From: Polytrichum commune
Lineage: Eukaryota; Streptophyta; Polytrichopsida; Polytrichales; Polytrichaceae
Assembly (NCBI GenBank): GCA_950295325.1
Contig: OX485807.1
Coordinates: 20,555,666-20,619,665 of the forward strand
DNA: 64,000 nt
Reading direction: 5' to 3'
The position numbers and the translations under genes were made by a program. Below are positions 36,841 to 47,619 of this stretch, in pieces. Every line of letters starts with the position of its first letter. Within the stretch, counting starts at the first letter, position 1. The notes below the pieces were generated by a model, which was not told the origin of the DNA, searched no databases, and worked only from the letters and a program-made list of their open reading frames with translations.

Positions 36841-37085
36841 GTAGATTATGGGCCTTTATTCAACCCGTGAGCAGTTTGAGTGGCTCACAATTATGGCACC
36901 GACATATATGTATAATGAGGTTATGCACCTACTTGAATTTGCTGGTGTTGTAGAATGTGAGTAGTTGTACAAGTGCTAGTTGTAGCTACATGTATAAGGA
37001 TGTCAATATATGACATGTATTGGTTTGAATTATTATAATAAAAATCAGCAATGGATTGAAAGTGTTCTAAATGATCCATGGAAAT
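36841..37085 (+). repeat. Second copy of the transposase terminal exon and 3' end
   Basis: A plausible acceptor TTTTGTAG is followed by an open stretch ending TYMYNEVMHLLEFAGVVECE and then TAG. This closely repeats the true C-terminus TYTYNEVMQLLELASIVECE at 36,330-36,388. The downstream ~150 bp (GTCAATATATGACATG, TTATTATAATAAAAAT) are duplicated too. It could be an alternative last exon or a dead duplicate. Confidence 0.75.
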
Positions 37086-37213
37086 AGGGCCCTTTCACTT
37101 GTGCTTCATTTAAAATATTGGCAATTTATAATTGAAAATATGCAATTAATTTGTCAAAATTTTGGTTGTAAACCCTAAACCCGTGTGTCTTTACTAAATT
37201 TGGATTCATTGCT

Positions 37214-37294
37214 CATATGTTACTGCTCATTGCTCATGTGTTACTGCTCACCGCTCACCGCTCACTGCTCATCGCTCATAAGATAGCTTCCCTC
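37214..37294. repeat. Right terminal inverted repeat of the MULE
   Basis: Plus-strand GCTCACCGCTCACCGCTCAC and neighbouring GCTCAT units, ending ATAAGATAGCTTCCCTC, mirror the left end at 24559-24616. The target duplication GTTGCCCATTG follows at 37295-37305. Confidence 0.88.
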
Positions 37295-37305
37295 GTTGCC
37301 CATTG

Positions 37306-38700
37306 TCAAATTTCAATGCCAAGTCTATGGTTCAAGGTGCAGTAGGTAGCAATGATCTTGCGTTGTGGTGGAGTCAATGGTTGCTTTAAGTACAATTCAT
37401 ATTCATATTTGAAAATAATCCTTCAGGTGGGGATAATCTAGTTTCTTCTATGAGAGATGGAAGAGTGCCACTCTTTGGAAAAAAATCTCCTTAATATCAT
37501 CGTATACTATTTTTGATGTGGTTGGGTTTCCATGGGTTTCCTGATGAGATAGACCCCGTGATGGCTTCTACATGGTTGTCAATTTGTGCCATGTGTTAAA
37601 TCCTTGTTCAACAAGGTGTTGGGATATTGGGGTTGCTTTATTGACTCACCAAGAGGGTGGGGTAGATATGAGCAAGCCCTTGTTGAAATCCCATGTTGAG
37701 CTTGAGAGTGTATAGCTAAATGTGATTTTTTTTCAAATTTGGCCAAATAAATATGATAGGTAGTCGGAGAACGCACTTTGAGGCGAGACTTCATATGCAT
37801 CTTCATGCACTTCTCTAAAACCATCCAGTGAGAGTTTTTCAAGTTGCCTCCCCAAATTTTAGTGTTATATGTGAAAGTTGGAAGCACCGAAGTCTTGAAT
37901 AGATGGGATTTTAGTTCCCGACATGTGACTCCCAATATTGCTTCTTTCCTTAAAAATGTTTCATACTTGTGATTCTTCGCCTTTTACTAGATGGCTCAAA
38001 GTAACCATGCAAATAAAAATACATCCCAAGGTATTTGTATTTATGGGATATCTCAATTTGGTCCTTGTTTAGGTAAAATTCCTCTTGGTTTAGTTTCCTT
38101 TTGTTGTGCCCATATATAATGATTTTAGTCTTTGATAAATTGACTTCAAGACCTAAAAAAGTGCAAAATTCATATAGCTTGTTCAAAGGTCTTGGAAGTC
38201 TTGCTCTTGTTCTTGAACAACACCATCAACACAAAGAAGAGTCACAACCATCGTGTTAAATAAACATAAAGAATCCCCATCAATCTCGTCCAAATATGTT
38301 TCAAGTTATCAATGTACAAGCCGAATAGTGTGGGGGAGAGGGGACACAATCCTTGCTCAATAGAGTTATGTGAAAAGTAAAAGGGATGAAAATTTGGGTT
38401 CAATCCCCAAACCCACAATTTGGAGGATATCCGTAAAACTTTAGTTTGCCGGAGCATCAAGCAACCCAGTCTAGTAAGGTGGTTTCTTGGTTGCTTTTTA
38501 AGCACCACATGGCTTCCTAAATGACATTTTAGTTGCCAACAATAGCCTAATTTTAGAAATCAAAGCATGAGCCAAAGTTTGGGACTCTCTTAAACATGTT
38601 TCAAAACTTTCACCAATCTTTCAAAAACATGATATGAGGTCATGGCTTTGAATAGTATTGTTGCTCAACATAACATCACCTAGCGTTGTGCTTTGTAGTT
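37306..38700 (-). pseudogene. LINE reverse-transcriptase pseudogene, 5' half
   Basis: Minus-strand fragments in shifting frames match non-LTR reverse transcriptase order: GLCPLSPTLFGLYIDNLKHI near 38.3 kb, then NKLYEFCTFLGLEVNLSKTK, then KYKYLGMYFY, then the thumb-like HRLGIEI at the MULE junction. Several stops and frameshifts break it. It continues at 24547 on the other side of the MULE. Confidence 0.8.
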
Positions 38701-39782
38701 AGGTTTTTGCTATGACTCAAAATAATAAATCCAGGGAACTAAGTCTCCAGGAAGACTGAGATAGTGTCTATAAGGGTTAGTGTCACATTGGATTAAGGAT
38801 CACAATAACAACTTAGGGTCTTTCTTTCTTCATTCCTTCTTAATTCCACTTATTCTCCACTCTTATGGTTTCTTTGTGTTTTCTCTGTCGTGAGTGATTT
38901 TGTCCTATCTTCAGGGAATTTCCTATCACTTTATGTCTTGACCTATTTCAGTCGTGAAGCTCAAAAACTTGGCAAGTTGTCATGGGCAATTTGTCAGGAC
39001 ATAGTCCGGGGTAATGTCTTTTGTATGCCACATCGTCTTTGCATCTCAGGATTTAAGCTTTGCAATAATTTCAAATTAATTCATTTTAATTCGACTTACA
39101 ATCGTTCGGCCAATCTTCTCAAAACTGTAATCATCATCTTCACCTTCAACTTATCTGACAACTTGTCACCACAAACATCCACAAGATCATATATAATCAA
39201 AGCATCAACAATTTAGGCGATATATCCTCAATTAAATCCTTAGTCCATTTTAATCTCAAGGTGGTTTGCCTTTGGTAATGTCTTACACTAGTCAAGTAAC
39301 TTCTCTTTCTTGAGATGGTAATGTCTTTCACAACTTATAGCCTGCTACTAATATATCTTGTATGTAATCACTGTGTTGGCTTCACACCTTCACACCTAGT
39401 AATGCCTCAGAGTAGGCATCCGGCTATGCTTTGTCAAGCTGGCCTCTCCGTCCTTTTTTTTTTTTTTTTTTTTTTTTTCCCTCAGGGACGACACCTGTAA
39501 AGCCTATAGCCCTACATGTCTTTACCCTCTCGACTATACCTCTCTCAACGCTCTCTACGACACTTCCTTTCTCTCTCTCGCTCATCGCCTCTTTGATTGC
39601 ATGTAGGCGATAGTCGGGTGATACAGGCGATAGCCATTCTTTAACGCTTCGGCTCTCTGGTTCCAACAGGCGATTGTCCTCCTCACACTACTTGCCCTCG
39701 CTGATGTTCCTCTCAATTGTTCAACTTCCCTCAACTCTGGCCTATTGCCCAAGATTTTTTTTTCCTGACATTGCGGTCTCTC
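38701..39782. other. Repeat-rich spacer before copy B
   Basis: No gene is supported. It contains a poly-T run of about 27 at 39452-39478 and CT-rich stretches. The target duplication GGTCTCTC at 39775-39782 ends it. Similar CGCTCATCGCC/CTATTGCCC words continue on the other side of copy B at 46.6-47.2 kb, as expected if copy B split one older repeat. Confidence 0.5.
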
Positions 39783-40089
39783 CTCAGGGGGTTTACTTCC
39801 ATTTCATTCCAAATGACGTCCAAAAAAATATAGGGTGCAATGAATTGTTTCAAAGTAAAAATTACAATTTGTTTCAAAGTAATACTGCATGTCTTTTATT
39901 TTTGAAGACTGATTTAAATAAATATAGGGTCATGTATATTGGCTGATATTATGTATATATTTAAATTAATATTAGGGGTTCAAAATTTATAAAGGACACG
40001 TGTCATGGTCCTATTGGTTGGGTTGTTTGAAGACCTCGCTTCAGATGTGGATCTCAAAAGTTTGAGGTAATCATTTTCCGATCAGAAGG

Positions 40090-40300
40090 ACATGTCATCT
40101 TGCCGGCATTGCGTTATGCTCTATGTTGAGTGTTTCTTGTGTAAGGGTTAGGGTTTGAGAAAGGTCATCTTGTCGGCATTGCTTTATGCTCTATGTTGAG
40201 TGTTTCTTGCGTAAGGGTTAGGGTTTGAGAAAGGTCATCTTGCCAGCATTGCGTTATGCTCTCTGTTGAGTGTTTCTTGCGTAAGGGTTAGGGTTTCATA
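40090..40300. repeat. Three 70-bp tandem repeats with telo-box motif upstream of copy B transposase
   Basis: Three near-identical units (TCATCTTGCCGGCATTGCG ... AAGGGTTAGGGTTT) lie just before the ATG at 40357. Each carries TTAGGGTTT, the complement of the plant telo-box AAACCCTAA, at about 40148, 40218 and 40288. The position suggests a promoter or leader role; that is inference. Confidence 0.85.
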
Positions 40301-43300
40301 AAGTAATAACATTGTCTTTGATTGTTTGCGTCTAGGGTATTGAGAATGCAATCAACATGGCTGGAGTTAAGCTAATCCTTTGGACTCTGTTGAGTGAAGA
40401 TGCCAATCCTCAATGTCTCGGCTCTCTTGACTGTACAGAGAACGATTCTTATGCTGCTTTGAGAGTGTTGTTGGAGGAGGCCGAGATACTTGACGGCGGT
40501 TTTGATTTCTGGGATCCTAGTTTGAAGTGCCGCATTAGAAAGAAGCTAGAGCGGTTGAACAAGATTGGATCTGATGCTTTCATGATACCGGCGGTTGGAG
40601 AAGCAGAAGTTGGAGCCACAGTTGGAGAAAAGAGGAAGCGACCTAGTTCTCCTGCAAGTGGCAATGGCGAAGAGATGGTTCCGGTGCTAAACCTACCCTT
40701 TGACGACAATGACCCTCCACTTGAGAGCGGTCTGTTTGATACAGAAGTTGGTAGCACTTTGCCAACCACTTTGACAACAACTTTTGAGGTGTTGTTAGAT
40801 GATATGAAGTCGACCCTACTGTCAACTGAGGTCCTTGCGAAGTACTCAACAGCTATAGATAAATTGAAGGTTGAAATGAAGAGGACGACTGTGGATGATC
40901 ATATGTGGTGTTTGAAATCGTGGGATAAGGATGGGAAGGGGATAGTGAAGTTGTATTGTGGGGAGTGCAGCAAATTATACGGTAATTCAGTTGGAGACCA
41001 TAGCAAAACGGCCATTTCTAACCTGTTCGGAAACTTTATCAAGAAGCACTTGGTTTCAACTTCTCACATCAGAAATTGGTGCACAAGAACAAAGACCGAA
41101 TTCAGTTCACTTCCTCAATCGGAGTCCAAAGAGAAAGGAGTTGTTATGATCCGAGCAGATCATGAGAAACTCGCTGACGAAGGCATACACATTGTGAATA
41201 TGATCAATGACAGTGTTGATGGAGACCACAAACCTTTGATAATTATTGGAGATCGATCTTCGCCTCATATGCGTTGTTTTTGGCTGAAGGTAAAGTGCAA
41301 GTTTTGTGGGGATTTTTTCCAGCTTTGTCTTCCTAGGAGGAATTTAGAAGCCAACTTGACCAATCACATCATGGGTCCAAAACACGCAAGTGCAGTGGAA
41401 GTGGCAGAGAACAATAGAGGCCGAGCTGGTGTCTTGCGGACATGGAAGAAAGGACGTCCATCAACATCAAGAGTATGTTTGGAGAACCAAAAAAAACTTC
41501 ACTCATGGTTCACTAGCCAAGGCTCTAATAGCCAGTCAGGTCAGAATCACCATCCTCTTTCCCTTCTATGTTGGGGATACTGGAGATCTGTCTCTAAGTA
41601 TGCTGGGAAGATGTATTTAGTTAAAAGGTTGTTGCTAGATCTACATCCTGGAGGTTCATGGATAGCTGAGCCAGAGACTAAAGGCAAGGTTGATATGGGT
41701 GCACGGGAGACCAAGATCATTGAAGGTTGCTTCAGACACAAGGATTGTAAGAGGGTGTCAATGAGCGGTGCTCCGTTTGACGATTTGACATGTACCTGTT
41801 GCGCACGGATTCCACAGGAAATCAACTTTCGTCATCGAATAATACGTGAAGAGCTAAGTTTGGAAAAGAGGGGCACTAGATCTAGTGCCGGGGGTAGGAG
41901 GCTAGGGTTTCTGCAAAGCCATGAATTGTTTCGGTATTCTAGGCATAGAGCATATGAAATTCGGCTTGCTAAACAGAAGCTATGTAGGATGAAGGCGTTA
42001 GTGTGTCAATTGAAAATCACAAGGCCAACGTTAAGAGAGGCAGTTGCAGAGTGTGAGAATAGAAGGGATGTGTTAAAACTATGTAACAACATTATTCTGG
42101 CACATAAAACTAAAGCGTTTGGAGGAAAAGCAGCCCTTTGGGATTTTATTGTAGATGTTGGTAATAATCTAAATACGAAGTCGGCCAAGGGAGACAGATA
42201 CAGCTCAAACACCGTAGCATTTGCCCAAACAATTAAATTATATGGGGGTAGACGCTTAACCGATTTATTTTCATTAAACTTATCGGGGCCCTCATTGTCT
42301 ACTGTGAAGTTAGCAAACAAAAAAGGTGTGTAGTTTGTGGGTGGATTTAGGCCAGAAATATTCACAGCAGTGGCGTCAATCTACAAGAATGCCATAGAAG
42401 CGTGTGGATTGGTTGGACCCATTCCTGTTCTCATGGCAGAAGACGAAACCAAAATCAAGACACGAGTTTCATGGGAGAGCCGATCTGACACATTGATTGG
42501 GTTTTGCGGAAGGGTGGAAGATCACATTTGCGAACCTGGATACAGTGTTTTAGTTGGTGACGACGAAGCTGGCTACAACAAGATCCTAGACAGCTTCCAC
42601 AACTGTAGGATGGGTACTTTTGCAAGGGTGATTATGGTCAATCCATTGCACGTAAAGCTCCCCCGACTTGTGATAGCCATTTGCTGTACTTGCAACTCTT
42701 TCAAGTCGCCTTGGGTTCGAGAACGGTGGCTAAACATGGAAAAATTGTGGGTTGCCGAGTGCAAGCAGGTTGTGAGTCCTATTGTCGGGCACGCCTCAGA
42801 TGGTGATAGTAGGCGTCGGCAACTTATGTTACAAGATTATTTGTGTGACGATGTTACACAAAATAGACGATCGATACCGTGGGTGGGCTGGAAGCTATCT
42901 ATTATCTTAAATGTTGATGGCGAGAGTATGGGATTACACGATCAAGATTTTATTCACAATGGAAAAAAGCTCATAAATCCGTTAGACAGTCATGCTAAGA
43001 CACTTCAACTTGGAATGGATGTTGCTTGCATTCAACACATTGAGGGAATATACAACAAGTTCGAGTTGGAAGAGCATGGGCTCAAACAAGAAGACATTGT
43101 TTGTAAAGACAAACAAAAATGGGGGAATGCTCAAAGGATCTGCCAACAACGAGTTCAGAAGTGCCTTGAAGTTGTGCGGGGCATGGGGATGCATCAAGAG
43201 CGCACATTGGGCACGCAAACATATCTTTCCATCTGCAGCGATTACATTGATTTGTTTCTGTCCCCTCTTTTGGATTTACGTAGCAAGATTGTGGTGGCAG

Positions 43301-43689
43301 CAAGGGTTTGTTTTTTCCTTAGGCTCTGGCGTCTGTGGATTAAACACGGTAGCCACGGTGTTGGTGGAAACTCAATGACTGTAACATTGGCTGATTGTTT
43401 TGTGTCAAATCAATGTTTTATAGACATCACTATGTCACTTTATCGTTATCTTAATTGTTACTTTTCGTGACAATTATCAGCACCTAGAGATTCCGTTCCA
43501 TCTTACAGCACTACAAGAAAAAACGGTTCCGTTCCAACAGAGTTCCAACAGAATTCTGTTGATTCTACCTGTTGATTTGGAACTCTTGATTCGGAACAAT
43601 TTTAACACATATCTCTTGATTTAGGCATTCGTTAAATGTCCAAGTTATACTAGTAAAAAAAAAGTAAATTAGTAATTCCGCTCCTCACA

Positions 43690-43862
43690 TCCCGGGCCTA
43701 CACACAAACTACCAAGGACCACCTTGCCTAGCCTAGAAATGAACTTAGCCACATACCTAACCTAGGCTAGGCCCAAGGGTGAAGTCCAAGGGTATCAATC
43801 CTTGAACCTCTTGGCTATCGCGAGGAGGCCTTAGCCACCAAGCCACCACTCATCACATGATG
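43690..43862 (-). mobile_element. tRNA-like SINE candidate within the CACTA element
   Basis: The minus strand reads TGGCTTGGTGGCTAAGG (A-box-like), then GAGGTTCAAGGATT (B-box-like), then a tail rich in CCTTGGG/CTAGG. It interrupts the AT-rich interior of the CACTA element. The B-box is imperfect. Confidence 0.45.
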
Positions 43863-43904
43863 TGGAATGAGTATGTAAGACATTTGTATAAAGAGGCCGT
43901 AAAA

Positions 43905-44300
43905 TTTATAATTACATAATTACATAATTACATAATTACATAATTACAGTAATTACAGAAATTATTAATTACTGTAATTACTGTAATTGTTTTATTACTA
44001 TAATTAGTCATTCATGTAAATATTTTAATTATTAATATCTGTAATTACTTTAATTAGTAATTTCTGTAATTAGTAATTATTGTAATTACTTTAATGAGTA
44101 AGTACAATAATTAGAGTAATTGCTGTAATTAGTAATTATTGTAATTACTTTAATGAGTAAGTACAATAATTAGAGTAATTGCTAATTAGTAATTAAAGCT
44201 ACTATAAATAGAACAAAATTACAATCATTCACAATTTACTATAATTGTAAATTTAAGTAATTAAAATAATTAAATATTGCAAATTAATCAAACTATTTAA
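43905..44300. repeat. AT-rich TAATTAC repeat array
   Basis: Irregular repeats of ATTACATA/GTAATTAC, many locally palindromic, fill the CACTA interior. No coding capacity. Confidence 0.85.
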
Positions 44301-44905
44301 TTATTTTAAATTATAGGAATCATAGTAATTGATTACTTCAACATAATTAGTGTTATTTAAAAATTAAAAAACAATAATTAAAATTCCTCTGCTGAAATCA
44401 ACAGATAAATGTTCCCTCTGTTGATTTGTGTCGCACAATGGATCCATTTCAACATTGTTTTTCCCAAATCTGTTGAAATCAACAGAAATTAGTTGATTTT
44501 ATGTTGATTCGGACTGCGATTTCTTGTAGTGCAGGTTCAGATAGTTGCGAGATATTTTTCAGCAAAGTGGGAGGCATGGCTGGTATGGAACGCGTGTATG
44601 ACTTTCAAGAGCTCATTCAATGTGCAAATGCCATGAATCAACTGTCTGCAATTGAATATGGAAGCAATGGTCTGACTTTCAATCGAGCACATAACAAAAT
44701 GTGCAACGTCTAGGACTAGCTACACCCGTTGCAGCCAGGAGAGATGATTGCTGATTTAAGTGACTACACATTAGTTGAAACAGGTATGTTATCTTGATTC
44801 ACATTTGACTCTTCAAGTTCAAGGTGACTTTCTTCTTTGAATTCAAGGTGTCTACTTGGATGATTGAAGTCAAGGCCATATTTGTTACATTGAAACAACC
44901 TTTGA

Positions 44906-44985
44906 GACTGAACAAATAAGAGTATATTAAATCAAAACACATGGTATCTTGTTCAAACACAACTTCTCTTTTAGCATAACTCTAA
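44906..44985. mobile_element. Foldback MITE remnant in the copy B intron (copy 3)
   Basis: AATAAGAGTATATTAAATC, AAAACACATGGTATCTTG and TTTTAGCATAACTC match one arm of the GAGTTATCC foldback family. It lies inside the 248-bp intron 44784-45031 that copy A does not have. Confidence 0.75.
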
Positions 44986-46068
44986 TGAATATGGCCAAGT
45001 GTACTAATGAGGTGTCTTGTTGGGTGTAGACGACCTAGTTGTCGAAGCGTTAAAAGAGGGCTTTAAGCAAGCCCAGGGGTTGATTAACTCATGTAATATG
45101 GCCCCTTCGATTCAAGCAAAGAATCGCAAGTGGTTCACAAATCCTTGGTTGCTGGAATCAGAGGATAAAACGTTCATGTCTTTTAAACCCGCTGCAAGGC
45201 CGGTTCAAGGAGAAGATGGAGATGGTGAAGTCATGCGTGAAGACGTTAGAGTTTCTGTTGAATTACAAATTGAGTCCCCTCTAGGCGACGAAGTGGAGAC
45301 CTCCTTGGTGTTCGATGATGGTATCGATCATGCTGCAACGGTCGAAGACAAGGTTAGAGGTATTGTGAATGAGATGATATCTTCTGCGTCACAAGAGAAT
45401 GTCATCGTTCAGAACACTATCTCGTTCAGCAACACAGTGAAATTTGAAGATAATATTATTTTCAAATCAACATTGGTTAGCCAGCTAAATGTCAATCCAT
45501 TTTTGAGTAAGGATAGGCTAACTCGTGTGAAGTCATCAGTTTATTTCAACAACTCTGAGTCTTATCTAGCTGCTGCAAATAGTTCTTCAACATGTTTTGT
45601 TGGAGTAGGAACAGATGTTGGAGTCTATTTTGTTCAGAGAATATCCACAACTCAATCATCTGCTATAAAGGCTGTTCAAAAAAGAAATAAACAGAAGGGG
45701 GGACGAAAGGGTATGGCAGCACCGGTGACTGCAGCTGTGGATCAAGGTTTGTGGTATCTAGGTAGAATTCAACGGATGAAGGTGAAGAAAGGAAATAGTT
45801 GGGGGAGACTTAATCAACCAGTAGACTTGATGAATAAGCCATCCATAACGATTGCAGTGCACTTGAATTATTTTTCAAGAGCCCCAGGCCACTTAAAATT
45901 CAAGTACGACTTGACAGATAGTATATGGGTAGATTTAGAAACACTTATAAGTTCAGTTACTATGAGCTACAATGAGCGTCACAATGTGTACACTCTTGAT
46001 GCTAATGATGCTGAGGCTCTTGCTGAATTTATTTCTAGTAAAAAATAAATAAAATTGATTATTTCATT

Positions 46069-46340
46069 CTCGGGGGGTGCACTGTATATTATGTTTGAGA
46101 ACCACGTGCGTTCATGACCCCTCCTAAAAACCCCCTAGTATACAAGAGGTTATATGTCTAGATACCTTTGTGTGCAGATGTATTCTGTTTTAAATATATG
46201 TTTAATGTAAGTATACGTGAATGTTTTTCAGTTCTAAATATGTTTATTGTATGTATACGTAATACGGCAAGGTCCAAATCAATACCCCTCCTGTGCACTC
46301 ACGTGGACTCGTACAAGTTTAGTACAGTGCACCCCCCGAG
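46069..46340. mobile_element. P-like MITE 3 nested in copy B
   Basis: The ends CTCGGGGGGTGCACTGTA and TACAGTGCACCCCCCGAG flank 272 bp. ATTTCATT is duplicated at 46061-46068 and 46341-46348. It lies ~20 bp after the transposase stop of copy B. The subterminal GTGCAC differs from the GTTCAC of MITE 1, so it is a distinct subfamily. Confidence 0.9.
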
Positions 46341-46592
46341 ATTTCATTTTTTTGTTGAAAGTGAGGAGAATGATTAGTATTACATTTTTTGTAATATACC
46401 ATGGTATTTATTTGATGATTGGTGTTAAGTTAAAGAAATATACGATAGTGTATAATAGTCGATATTACATAATTAAATAATAATAGGGTGCCTATAAATC
46501 AACCAAAAAAAATTAATACCCCCATGTAAAATACACCGTTATCTCAGGTGCCTATACCAAAATACACTAAGTGAACCCCCCGAGGGTCTCTC

Positions 46593-47619
46593 TAGACTCT
46601 ACCGCTCACTGGCCTACTTGCCAACACTCTTCATCGCTCTCACGGCCATTGCCCTTGCTTCCATACATGGCAAATAGCCCTTAACTTCTACGTCAAACTG
46701 AGAGAAGTCTCTCTCTTGCTTATGGCCATATTCAAACTTCGACTATTGCTATTACAAAGACATTGCTTCTTTCTTCCTCGCCCTCTCGGCGGATGATACG
46801 TCTATTTCAACGCTCATGGCGATTGCCAGAAGTCACACATGACATTTCCTTTATTCATGAATATCAATCAAAACACAATCAAACTTCCATCTCTAAAAGA
46901 CTTTTGCACTTAGCAACTTGTTTGCTTTCTACTGTCAAATCAGAGTCCGAATTACTCGGCTCTTGCATCTACGTTTATTCTTATAAGCATATTGCCCAAC
47001 TAAGTGTCTATGGCCGAACTCAATCACTGAGCTTCAACGTTCACTGCCTATTGCTATCTATGCTGAGATTATGTAAGATTTTACTCAGTTGAAAATAGCC
47101 TACTTGGGCAATAGCCGGCCTCCTTATCAATCGGGGAAGGAGAAGGTGGTTGCAACCGCCTTGGAATGGCTATAGCCCTCTTTTCACACTGTCAGTGAAC
47201 TCCTAAGTGACTATCGCTGCTAATAATCACTAACTTAGTGGTTTTAGCTCGAAAGTTAGGCGATGGCCCAAAAATTGAGTTTACATGCTTTCATTATGTG
47301 AACCTTGGGAATTATAAGCATGGGATAACTTGGATTTAGACCGAGCTCTTCACATCCCATGGTTATATTTTTTCGGGCCCACAGATCAAACACACAATGC
47401 CAAGCAATGTTTTGAAAGAGGGATCAAACTCATGATCCGGTTCCTCTTTGAGTGCTACTTTACACATAACTCTAATGAACATTGCATATTTGAGAAATGT
47501 ATCTATGGGCTTCACATGTGGGATGAGCATGCAAAATTGGCCCTCCAAAAACCTAGAAAGTTGATTTCGAAGATAGTCATTTTATTTTATTTATTTATTC
47601 GTTCTGAGGTATGAGATGA
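46593..47619. other. Repeat-derived intergenic tract
   Basis: No gene is supported. CT-rich phrases (CTCATGGCGATTGCC, CTATTGC) resemble those left of copy B at 39.5-39.78 kb, consistent with one older repeat interrupted by copy B. Confidence 0.45.

Larger units (their letters stand above)
24559..37294. mobile_element. 12.7-kb Mutator-like element carrying a methyltransferase gene
   Basis: Perfect 11-bp direct repeats GTTGCCCATTG lie at 24548-24558 and 37295-37305. The ends are inverted: left GGGAGTGCTATCTTGTGAGC, right (complemented) GAGGGAAGCTATCTTATGAG, followed on both sides by runs of TGAGCRGTGAGC. Inside are a plus-strand GCM/MULE/SWIM transposase (32782-36388) and a divergent minus-strand gene (about 32.2-25.57 kb) with a beta-class methyltransferase domain. 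The insertion splits a LINE reading frame, which independently proves the boundaries. MULEs usually make 8-11-bp duplications, matching the 11 bp seen. No second copy is present here to show whether both genes always travel together. Confidence 0.9.
43509..44531. mobile_element. Non-autonomous CACTA element (1,023 bp)
   Basis: It begins CACTACAAGAAAAAACGG and ends TTTCTTGTAGTG, with 3-bp duplications CAG at 43506-43508 and 44532-44534. Both features are diagnostic of the CACTA/EnSpm superfamily. No transposase is encoded. Subterminal CCAACAGA/TCAACAG words repeat at both ends. The interior holds a SINE-like segment and an AT-rich TAATTAC array. Excision in silico restores the copy B transposase block LTGSDSCEIFF. 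Confidence 0.95.
40357..46048 (+). pseudogene. P-like transposase pseudogene (copy B)
   Basis: The long frame 40357-42333 continues in register past a TAG (42331-42333) to 43.43 kb. The protein has two zinc fingers: CGEC with distal H..H at ~200-240, and CKFC with H....H at ~315-345. Catalytic-type motifs are MAEDETKIK (~694), HASDGDSRRRQ (~813), DQDFIHNGKKL (~863) and, after a ~1-base shift near 43.435 kb, TGSDSCEIFFSKVGG. This order resembles P-element/THAP9 transposases (DExxI, DG, D..H..K, E.FFS). A CACTA insertion splits the gene at 43508. Two more TAGs lie at 44711-44713 and 44717-44719. An intron, 44784-45031 (GTATGT...GTGTAG), joins in phase; copy A lacks it. The C-terminal 45032-46048 region matches copy A's (WYLGRIQRMK, KFKYDLTDSIWVDLE). 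All three stops are TAG. Confidence 0.85.
39783..46584 (+). mobile_element. P-like DNA transposon, copy B (6.8 kb)
   Basis: The left end CTCAGGGGGTTTACTT is a mutated form of the family terminus. The right end is AAGTGAACCCCCCGAG. They are flanked by identical GGTCTCTC at 39775-39782 and 46585-46592. It contains the transposase pseudogene 40357-46048, a nested CACTA element (43509-44531) and a nested 272-bp P-like MITE (46069-46340). Subtracting these leaves ~5.5 kb, likely close to the original element length. Confidence 0.9.

Noticed and set aside
39424-39666. Lys-run-containing open frames at the poly-T tract
   Set aside because: Produced by the ~27-base homopolymer; not coding.
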